Shown here one piece after another: positions 39,756 through 45,983 of a DNA stretch of 60,773 nucleotides. A program made the position numbers and the translations under genes. Numbering within the stretch: position 1 is the first letter of the stretch; each line of letters opens with the position of its first letter. Source of the stretch: Komarekiella delphini-convector SJRDD-AB1 (GTDB lineage Bacteria > Cyanobacteriota > Cyanobacteriia > Cyanobacteriales > Nostocaceae); assembly GCF_014831675.1 (NCBI RefSeq), contig NZ_VJXY01000046.1, positions 1 to 60,773 on the forward strand, read 5' to 3'. The notes below the pieces were generated by a model. That model ran no database searches. It saw only the letters and a list, made by a program, of their open reading frames with translations, and was not told the DNA's origin.

Positions 39756-41549
39756 TTAAATTTGATTGAGCTTGATGATTCCAGGAGCTACCCAATCGGC
39801 TAGCCCAGCTCCAACAATTTCGTACATCCAACCCTTGATTTGCTCAACAGTGAATCTCTCTGAGTTCACTTTAAAGTTGCCCTTGAACTCCCTAACATCA
39901 GCCTCTATTCGTTCAGTTCTGGTGAGATATTCATACAGTTTTTGCGCCATTGGTGATAGTTTATTAGGCGCATCTTGGGTGTCACCTGCCTTGTTACCTA
40001 GATTGATTTCCAGTTCATAAATGCGCTCTAAAGTGGCTTTATCGATAGGGGGATTTGGCTTAGATTCTGCTGGTATAGTGTCGCTAAAGTCAGATATTTT
40101 TGCAGTCATCTTGGGCAATTCAACTAATATCCATTCGTTAGAACTATCGAGTTTGACCTTTGCTTTACCCGTAGATTTGGGCTGTAGTGTAACTGGATCT
40201 ACTTGGGCCAAACATTCAACTTGGAGCATTTTAGAAACAAGATTATGTAATCCCTTGATGCCAAATAAACACGTAGTCGTGTTGTTGTGAGCGACCACAG
40301 TTAAAGGCATCTCTTGTTTACGAGATTTGGTTAACGCCAACTTGCCAAACTTTGAAAGTAATTCTTCATCCTTAATAAAGTCGCCGTAGGTAGTGACTTC
40401 TTCACAAAGAAGAGCAGTTGCCTTACCATCAGCCCATAATTTTTGTCGCCATTGGTCTTCACTCAAGTTTGAGTTATTGAATGTATAAAGCCTGCTTTCT
40501 ATTTCCTCAACATAGGCGCGGATCTGTGCTTCAATATCTGACCAAGAGTGATAACTTTCCAGCCCCTTCCACTCTGCGCGGTTGCTGTCTGGGTCTAACA
40601 CGATTACTCGATAACCTGCTTGTTTTTTAAGTCGGGCAACGTAACGGGCTAACCAGGATTTACCGCCCCCTTGGTTGCCCCATATCAGGGCAGTTTGTTT
40701 GACCAAATTTTGCACCCATGCATCGGGTGAAGCTGCAATTACCCCTGGTTCATTTCCAGTAACCTTATCGTTCGGGTCAACCGTCCCCTGTAAAGTCTGA
40801 GTACCTTGTAGATAGGGCGTTTTCATAAGACGCAGCTGCTTGATGTACTCTGCCTTCTGTTGCTCGGTCATGCCAGCCGTTTGCGCTGAAAAAATAGCGT
40901 CAGTTGCTTCTAGCTGGGTCACTTCAATCTCGGTGTGGGCGTAAATCTCAGCTTTTTGGATATCAACAGTGCGTTCGTTAGCGATTAAATCCAAGTCAGC
41001 TTGCAGTTCCACCTCTCTAATCGCAATATCACGGTAACTGTCTAACAGCTCTCGACGTGCAGCCATCTCTGCTCTTGCTGCATCCCGTTTTTGGGCGATG
41101 TCTTCAAATACGGCTCTCTGTCTCTCCTCCGATTGGCAGTGTCGCAGCATCCACCCAGCAAGCGCAAACCCCACGAATCCGCCAAACGCCCAAAACGGCT
41201 TATATGGGTTGGTTGCTTTCACTAGCCCGTTAACTCCCAAAGATTTGTCACGCACTACTTGAGGGGGCATTCCCTCTTGTTTCCACTGCTCCCAATAATA
41301 TGGCGTCATTCTGAAAGGTCGGCTATTCAAGTCGTTACATTTTAGGTAGCTTTGGGGAGTCCGAAAGCAGAAGTAAATGCGCGAGCTTGACTCCCCTTTC
41401 CAAGCCATTGCCGCCGAGCCAATACCCACAGTCAGACTCAGCCCAATTGCAACGGCTTTCTTATCAAAGGGCAGTTGACCAAACCACTTCATTAAGCCGG
41501 ATTGTTGGGACTCTTCTAACTGTTTATACTTCTCACTTAAATAATTCAT
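39756..41549 (-). CDS. Membrane-anchored P-loop ATPase, coupling-protein-like (B)
   Basis: A 597-residue protein. A membrane segment lies at about 31-48 (AVAIGLSLTVGIGSAAMAW), then a loop with two Cys (YFCFRTPQSYLKC) and a second membrane segment at about 118-135 (FWAFGGFVGFALAGWML). A long alpha-helical stalk (about 140-250) leads to a RecA-like domain with Walker A GNQGGGKSWLA (about 294) and Walker B-like ATALLCEEVTTY (about 378). The C-terminal about 60 residues form a helical domain. Same plan as 10197-11633 and VirD4-like coupling proteins. Last gene of the minus-strand module; its start overlaps the upstream gene by four bases. Confidence 0.72.
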   Translation of the reverse strand: MNYLSEKYKQLEESQQSGLMKWFGQLPFDKKAVAIGLSLTVGIGSAAMAWKGESSSRIYFCFRTPQSYLKCNDLNSRPFRMTPYYWEQWKQEGMPPQVVRDKSLGVNGLVKATNPYKPFWAFGGFVGFALAGWMLRHCQSEERQRAVFEDIAQKRDAARAEMAARRELLDSYRDIAIREVELQADLDLIANERTVDIQKAEIYAHTEIEVTQLEATDAIFSAQTAGMTEQQKAEYIKQLRLMKTPYLQGTQTLQGTVDPNDKVTGNEPGVIAASPDAWVQNLVKQTALIWGNQGGGKSWLARYVARLKKQAGYRVIVLDPDSNRAEWKGLESYHSWSDIEAQIRAYVEEIESRLYTFNNSNLSEDQWRQKLWADGKATALLCEEVTTYGDFIKDEELLSKFGKLALTKSRKQEMPLTVVAHNNTTTCLFGIKGLHNLVSKMLQVECLAQVDPVTLQPKSTGKAKVKLDSSNEWILVELPKMTAKISDFSDTIPAESKPNPPIDKATLERIYELEINLGNKAGDTQDAPNKLSPMAQKLYEYLTRTERIEADVREFKGNFKVNSERFTVEQIKGWMYEIVGAGLADWVAPGIIKLNQI

Positions 41550-42082
41550 TTACGAGTCCTGCCACCAAATAGAAAAATCATTAATACTGCTACGACTATC
41601 GCCACGCCTGCACCACTCATCCAACTGGAATAATCCGCAATTTTGGGTGAGTACATCTGTTCAATTTCAGTATTAGCTGTTTGTGCAGAAGTACTCGATT
41701 CTAACCACTCCCCCAGAGGCTCGGAGAGCGCACATAACAACGCTAATGATGCACTGCAACCAGTCATTAAATTAGTGACAAACTTGTTGAACCCTTCACC
41801 TGTTGCAGTGGCAGTAAAATACAGGTGTGCAGTACCCACAGCTAGAAACATTCCAACGGGGTGAACTTGCAATAAATGAAAGGTGAAAATCACTGCACTG
41901 TTTAAGCAGCTGCCAGCGACAATCTCACAAGCATTTCCAGCGCGTCTAAATGTCCTACCTCTGTTATTTTCTGGCAGTGGTGGTGGTTGTTCTGGTTGTT
42001 GCTGTTGTTGTGGTGTTTGTGCCAGCCCTTTAAATGAAAAAGGGCTGACGTTAGTTGATGAATCAGCTTTTCTAACTAACAT
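41546..42082 (-). CDS. Multi-pass membrane protein of module B
   Basis: A 178-residue protein with a Gln/Pro-rich N-terminus (QTPQQQQQPEQPPPLP) and hydrophobic segments at about 58-75 (CLNSAVIFTFHLL), 78-92 (GMFLAVGTAHLYF), 105-122 (LMTGCSASLALLCAL) and 155-172 (GAGVAIVVAVLMIFLF). It ends in a basic GGRTRK tail and its stop overlaps the ATPase start (ATGA). The arrangement recalls a small inner-membrane channel component. No family recognised. Confidence 0.65.
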   Translation of the reverse strand: MLVRKADSSTNVSPFSFKGLAQTPQQQQQPEQPPPLPENNRGRTFRRAGNACEIVAGSCLNSAVIFTFHLLQVHPVGMFLAVGTAHLYFTATATGEGFNKFVTNLMTGCSASLALLCALSEPLGEWLESSTSAQTANTEIEQMYSPKIADYSSWMSGAGVAIVVAVLMIFLFGGRTRK

Positions 42083-42107
42083 CAGCCTTGCCCTTTTAAC
42101 TAATTAC

Positions 42108-42824
42108 TTATCTATCGCCCAGCTTGTTCCACAAGTTACCCAGCATTGCGCCCCATCCTCTAACTGTTCCGGTTGCGGAAACACTAGATGCTGGTGCATA
42201 ACTTTGGCTAGTAACTGGTATCACTTCCTGGGGTGCTTGATTGGGTTCTAATGCCCTTGAGCCATACCTTGCACGGGCTAAAAGTTGTTGCCGTTTTTCC
42301 CTCAGTCCCGTAGTGATTGCTTGTCTTTCAGCCTGCACAGTTTGTTTATTTTCTATGCTGCTGATTTTATTTTCATGTCTCCACAATTCTGCTTGTAAAT
42401 CGTGGTGTAATTGCGCTGCAACTTCTGCTAGTGCGTGTTTGCGTTTTTGGTCAATTCGCAGCAGATCCGCTCTATCTTGGGCATCGATTTTACTCATCTC
42501 TGAATCGAATTCCGAATTGAGCTTGCGAATCTTAGCGATTGCAGTTGCAACATGGGAGCCGTATTGCTTTCTTAATTCTGTCCAAGTAACCTGCCCCTTG
42601 GTCAACTTCTCCATCGCCTCAAAGACGACCTTAGCGTTGTCTAAGAAAGGCTCTAATCTCTCTGATAATTCTTGGGCATTATTTGCATAATCTGCAAACT
42701 GTTCTAGCTTATTTATGTCTGAAAGATAGCCCAAAATATCAGCGTCAAATCCTCCCCAAGTTTGTGCTTTTTCATCAATATGGCTTGCATGACCAAGTAT
42801 AGGGTTTCGTATTGCAAAATCCAT
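42108..42824 (-). CDS. Coiled-coil protein of module B
   Basis: A 238-residue protein, MDFAIRNPILGHASHIDEKA. Long charged helices (KIRKLNSEFDSEMSKIDAQD, RHENKISSIENKQTVQ) suggest a rod-like coiled coil; a Ser/Ala/Pro-rich C-terminus follows. It sits in the module between small proteins and the membrane/ATPase pair, as 8672-9322 does in unit A. No known family. Confidence 0.6.
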   Translation of the reverse strand: MDFAIRNPILGHASHIDEKAQTWGGFDADILGYLSDINKLEQFADYANNAQELSERLEPFLDNAKVVFEAMEKLTKGQVTWTELRKQYGSHVATAIAKIRKLNSEFDSEMSKIDAQDRADLLRIDQKRKHALAEVAAQLHHDLQAELWRHENKISSIENKQTVQAERQAITTGLREKRQQLLARARYGSRALEPNQAPQEVIPVTSQSYAPASSVSATGTVRGWGAMLGNLWNKLGDR

Positions 42825-42837
42825 TACGCTCCACTCC

Positions 42838-43230
42838 TTAGCGTTGGTATTTGAGTTGATTAATCAATGCGGATGCCAGTCCCAGATGTTCGCCCAAAGT
42901 CACCCTTTTATTGATACTCTGGGCAATAAGAGAAACTGTTGAAACAGCGGCAGCCGCTACTGAACTGCCTTGAATATTTATCTCTGCATTCAACAGGTTT
43001 TGGACGATTCCATGTAATAGCAACAGTTTTTCTATCTTGCTGAGTTGCTCAAATGTGCTGCCGTACCGCTGCTGAAGCTCATCCAGGTACGAACCATCTC
43101 CGGGCATAGCTGACGTATAAAAGCCGATGGGTTTGTTCATTTTGCTAATATCTTGGTGTGATGTGTACTCACGATGCACTCTGATGAGCGATTGCCTTAC
43201 TTTGGTCGGTGGGTGCAATCGCTTTATCAT
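42838..43230 (-). CDS. Hypothetical protein of module B (130 aa)
   Basis: A 130-residue protein. The start at 43230 overlaps the previous stop (TGATG); an alternative internal start at 43140 (MNKPIGFYTSAMPGDG) would give 100 residues and lacks the basic leader. It has helices LDELQQRYGSTFEQLSKIEK and a hydrophobic Ala/Val stretch (SSVAAAAVSTVSLIAQSI). The family is not recognised. It is tightly packed in the module. Confidence 0.5.
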   Translation of the reverse strand: MIKRLHPPTKVRQSLIRVHREYTSHQDISKMNKPIGFYTSAMPGDGSYLDELQQRYGSTFEQLSKIEKLLLLHGIVQNLLNAEINIQGSSVAAAAVSTVSLIAQSINKRVTLGEHLGLASALINQLKYQR

Positions 43231-43439
43231 CAGTTATCCCGAAATTCATTTAATTCAATAACCTCTCGAACCACTTGGTTTTCGCTTAATTCTTTTCGCC
43301 GTAGTGACGAATTAGTGAACACGTATCGGGCTAGTAATCCACAATTAGAACGGTGGCTGTAGCGCAGTTGTTGACCCCGAAATTCGTACAAATGATTACG
43401 CTGTAAGGCTGCTATTTCTAACATTTGTTTCCTCAACAC
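43230..43439 (-). CDS. Hypothetical small protein of module B (69 aa)
   Basis: A 69-residue basic protein (RNHLYEFRGQQLRYSHRSN) with a GTG start at 43439 inside the end of the previous gene (7-bp overlap); an ATG occurs five codons later. It overlaps the next gene by one base. Overlaps on both sides support translation as part of the operon. Function unknown. Confidence 0.45.
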   Translation of the reverse strand: MLRKQMLEIAALQRNHLYEFRGQQLRYSHRSNCGLLARYVFTNSSLRRKELSENQVVREVIELNEFRDN

Positions 43440-43669
43440 CGGTTCGAGAACTCGATATCTAAAATCGCTTCATGAATCTCCATCAAGGCTTGGACTGCAT
43501 CACCCAAGCGCAGGTCATTCGATGTGCTGAACCTTGAGGAGCCTTCAATTTCTCGGTAATTTGGAGATGCTTGCACAAACCGTAAAGTCTGTTCACAGCC
43601 GCAGAGGATAGTGATGATTTCGGTGGTCGTTAACGATGGTTGCGTCTGTATCGTTTGGTGATCGTTCAT
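43433..43669 (-). CDS. Hypothetical small protein of module B (78 aa)
   Basis: A 78-residue mainly helical protein (LTTTEIITILCGCEQTLRFV, RLGDAVQALMEIHEAILDIE). Its start overlaps the upstream stop by four bases (ATGA) and its end overlaps the next gene. Two adjacent cysteines (LCGCEQ) are the only notable residues. No family recognised. Confidence 0.5.
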   Translation of the reverse strand: MNDHQTIQTQPSLTTTEIITILCGCEQTLRFVQASPNYREIEGSSRFSTSNDLRLGDAVQALMEIHEAILDIEFSNRC

Positions 43670-43890
43670 GACTTCTTCCCTTTTCTTTGCGTTTTTATCG
43701 GTGCGGTTGGGGTTTCTGGTTGAGCCGGTTTTTGTAGTACATAGCTGATTGCCCCTGCACCACCCACAGCGGCGGCGATGGTAAACATATTGTTTCTGCC
43801 GAAGTACTGCACTCCGAAGTAGCCAAGCGCCAGAAAACCAAGGGCAGCAACAGAAGCAACAGAGAGTCTAAGTGTGTTGTTTGGTTTCAT
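43666..43890 (-). CDS. Small two-TM membrane protein of module B
   Basis: A 74-residue protein with hydrophobic helices at about 9-29 (SVASVAALGFLALGYFGVQYF) and 35-52 (MFTIAAAVGGAGAISYVL), and a basic cytosolic-type tail (KTQRKGKKS). It parallels the small two-TM protein at 9948-10193 in unit A. It is two bases after the RHH gene. Confidence 0.55.
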   Translation of the reverse strand: MKPNNTLRLSVASVAALGFLALGYFGVQYFGRNNMFTIAAAVGGAGAISYVLQKPAQPETPTAPIKTQRKGKKS

Positions 43891-43892
43891 GG

Positions 43893-44123
43893 TTACGCTA
43901 CGAACAAATTATCAAAGTTACTTAAGCTGTCGGGTTGGGACTGCTCAGTTAGAGCAGGTTGTTGCTTGTGCTGACAGCACAGTGAATTTTTCTCTCTAAA
44001 ATAAGCCCTTAAAATCCAAGTCACAGCAGAGGTCAGGTCATCTGTAAGAAGCAGTTTTTCCGCCTCAGCCTTTACGGGGTCAATCAAATCTTTGGGGATG
44101 CAAACCCGGTTATCTTTCGCCAT
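43893..44123 (-). CDS. Ribbon-helix-helix-like protein following ParM-like gene
   Basis: A 76-residue protein, MAKDNRVCIPKDLIDPVKAE. A short strand RVCIP followed by helices DPVKAEAEKLLL and LTSAVTWILRAYFREK resembles an RHH DNA-binding fold. Position 3 bp after a ParM-like actin gene is where ParR (the centromere-binding adaptor) is normally encoded, so a ParR role is a reasonable inference, though the C-terminal tail (SLCCQHKQQPALTEQ) is unlike known ParR proteins. Confidence 0.6.
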   Translation of the reverse strand: MAKDNRVCIPKDLIDPVKAEAEKLLLTDDLTSAVTWILRAYFREKNSLCCQHKQQPALTEQSQPDSLSNFDNLFVA

Positions 44124-44126
44124 AAA

Positions 44127-45269
44127 TTAAGCCTTCTTTAGTGATGCAACAGCTAATTTAAGTAACCCAATTGCATTGGCCGTCTGGGAATTAGAAATCT
44201 GTGCTATTCCTTGCCTAGATGCGATTGCACTAACCGATGGCAGCATTGCACCACCACCCACAAGGTAAATAGCATCCAGGTCATCAGCGCGGGATTGCAA
44301 ATGCTTCCACGCAGGCACTAAACAAGATGCAAGCCATCCTTTCAGTTCCGATGAGTAAATGCTAGAAAACTCCCAACTGGTGGTTCCATAAACAAAGTTC
44401 TTGCTCATCCCCTCTCGGATGAGATGAGGGTTAGCTGGTTTACCAAGGTGGCGACGGGTTTGCAGATTATTAGCTATCGCCTCGCAAAGATGGTGAACGC
44501 CTACTGTGTCAATCTTGCGACTATTTTGTAATAGTTTGTTGCCTTCAAATATTGAGGTGATAGTAGTTCCATGCCCCAGGTCAATCAAAGCTACTTTCTG
44601 CTGACCAGGGGCGCGGGAAACTAACAATGCTCCTACACCTTCCTCTGTTATTTGACAGGTAATGTCAACATTTACAATGTCTTTGCCATCAAACTTGACG
44701 ACGTGCTTACCTTGCAAGGCTTTCTTTAGATCATGGGCAAAGGCTTGAGAGTCATGCAATGAAGCGACTAAAAACAAGTTATAGCTCTGCTGTCTAGGAG
44801 TTAGAGCAATTGCACCTAAGAGCATTTGCAGTCCATAAGTAATTTTGTTTTTAAAGTCGTCAACAATGCGTCCAAATGACTGCTTACAGTAGATTTCAGC
44901 GGTTTCACCAATCAACCACTTAGAGCCAGATAGATCAGAGCGTTCGCCCTGAAGATATTCGACTACCGCACCGTTGCCTAAGCTTTCGTAGTCGTTAGAG
45001 TCTGTCTCAATGACTTGTTTAAAGTAGGAGGGGATAAGTATCTCTCCTTCGGAAAAATGTAGTTTACAATACCCGTTACCACAATCCCAAGAAGCAGGGG
45101 TCAACGATGGGGCTAATGTCCCGATTGTGGGACTTGATGCCAAATCTACCATCTGATTAAAGTCCTTTGAGGTTGTTTGAAATTTTTGCAAAACCCTTGT
45201 AGTAAGCAAATTGTGGATATCTGCGGTTTCTGTTCTATCCGTCTTACGGGGTCTGTTATCCGCTTCCAT
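44127..45269 (-). CDS. parM: ParM/StbA-like actin-family protein
   Basis: A 380-residue actin-like ATPase. Phosphate-1 loop WDCGNGYCKLHF (about 52-63), phosphate-2 LIDLGHGTTITSIFEGN (about 225-241) and the adenosine motif YLVGGGAMLPSV (about 340) are in order. The GETAEIYCKQS and NKITYGLQMLLGAI regions are also typical of ParM-type actins. It is the first gene of the minus-strand module, divergent from the RHH-primase operon. Known ParM proteins push plasmid copies apart; here it heads an operon that includes membrane and coupling-like proteins, so a role in the transfer or envelope module is also possible. Confidence 0.8.
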   Translation of the reverse strand: MEADNRPRKTDRTETADIHNLLTTRVLQKFQTTSKDFNQMVDLASSPTIGTLAPSLTPASWDCGNGYCKLHFSEGEILIPSYFKQVIETDSNDYESLGNGAVVEYLQGERSDLSGSKWLIGETAEIYCKQSFGRIVDDFKNKITYGLQMLLGAIALTPRQQSYNLFLVASLHDSQAFAHDLKKALQGKHVVKFDGKDIVNVDITCQITEEGVGALLVSRAPGQQKVALIDLGHGTTITSIFEGNKLLQNSRKIDTVGVHHLCEAIANNLQTRRHLGKPANPHLIREGMSKNFVYGTTSWEFSSIYSSELKGWLASCLVPAWKHLQSRADDLDAIYLVGGGAMLPSVSAIASRQGIAQISNSQTANAIGLLKLAVASLKKA

Positions 45270-45311
45270 CCGTGGTTATCTTCGCCACTTGTGGGTTTAT
45301 ATCTTACAGTT

Positions 45312-45350
45312 CTCAACTTAGCATATAATATGAGAAGTTAGCAAGTTGAG
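45312..45350. promoter_or_regulatory. Operator-like inverted repeat over a -10 box
   Basis: An 8-bp inverted repeat CTCAACTT (45312-45319) / AAGTTGAG (45343-45350) flanks TATAAT (45324-45329) in the region between the ParM-like gene and the RHH gene. A repressor bound here would block the rightward promoter; the RHH protein at 45407 is the obvious candidate. Confidence 0.55.
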
Positions 45351-45406
45351 AGGGGATGAGAAGTGTAAAAATATCAGCAAAAGGATATATCTTGAGAAGG
45401 GAGAAC

Positions 45407-45577
45407 ATGACCGAAGATGACGTGAGAACAGAGAAGATAAACTTCACTTGTGACACAGAAACAAAGCAGTACTTAAGAGTATGGGCAGCAAAGGAGGGTA
45501 GAACACTTAGCAATCTTGTTGAGAGAATTGTTCTTGATGCGATAGAGAGAGATAAGCAGTCTGGGGGCGATAAGTAA
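45407..45577 (+). CDS. Ribbon-helix-helix regulator before primase operon (B)
   Basis: A 56-residue protein starting MTEDDVRTEKINFTCD, with strand EKINFTC, then helices ETKQYLRVWAAKEG and LSNLVERIVLDAIERD, a clear RHH. The ATG at 45407 has AAGGGAG directly upstream (45397-45403), so I prefer it to the in-frame ATG at 45356, which falls close to the operator. Its stop overlaps the next ATG (TAATG). Same place in the operon as the RHH gene of unit A; likely copy-number control. Confidence 0.7.
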   Translation: MTEDDVRTEKINFTCDTETKQYLRVWAAKEGRTLSNLVERIVLDAIERDKQSGGDK

Positions 45578-45786
45578 TGATTGGCCCTTTTCCTCTCCCT
45601 CCGTTGCCACTGTCTGACCACAAGTTTCTACCAGAATGCCTAGCTATTTACTTTGTCTTAGATAGCGATCACATCCTATATGTAGAGCAGGACGCAGTAC
45701 AATTATCAAGAAAAATGCTTAAAAACTGGCTAAAAAACAAAAATTCCCAAGCATTCAATCTGCTTGGGTACAAAAAAAAGGAGTAG
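45577..45786 (+). CDS. Small hypothetical protein between RHH and primase genes (B)
   Basis: A 69-residue protein with a Pro/Leu-rich start (MIGPFPLPPLPLSDH), a compact middle (CLAIYFVLDSDHILYVEQD) and a basic helical end (LSRKMLKNWLKNKNSQ). It is coupled to the RHH gene by TAATG. Its middle resembles a GIY-YIG-like N-terminus (IYFVLDSD.ILYVE) often seen in short cyanobacterial plasmid proteins, so a truncated GIY-YIG-type domain is possible but not certain. Confidence 0.55.
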   Translation: MIGPFPLPPLPLSDHKFLPECLAIYFVLDSDHILYVEQDAVQLSRKMLKNWLKNKNSQAFNLLGYKKKE

Positions 45787-45983
45787 CTCTTGCTGCTTCG
45801 GGTGCGCTCTGTTAGATGATGAGGCGAACACCAAGAACGATTACCAGTCGTTCACGAATAGGCAACAAAAACCACTGCCAGATTGAAATATTAATATTTG
45901 TTCACTCTCTAACCTAACAGAACGCGACGACAACAGCAAAGAACTACTCCCAAAATTCACACAAAATACATGGAGTAGTACAA
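45787..45983. promoter_or_regulatory. Leader of the unit B primase gene with palindrome
   Basis: It contains the perfect 14-bp palindrome AAATATTAATATTT (45887-45900), two GTTCAC copies (45851 and 45901), and outer segments CTCTGTTAG (about 45808) and CTAACAGAAC (about 45915) in inverted orientation. GGAG precedes the primase ATG by nine bases. Likely operator or origin-associated. Confidence 0.45.
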
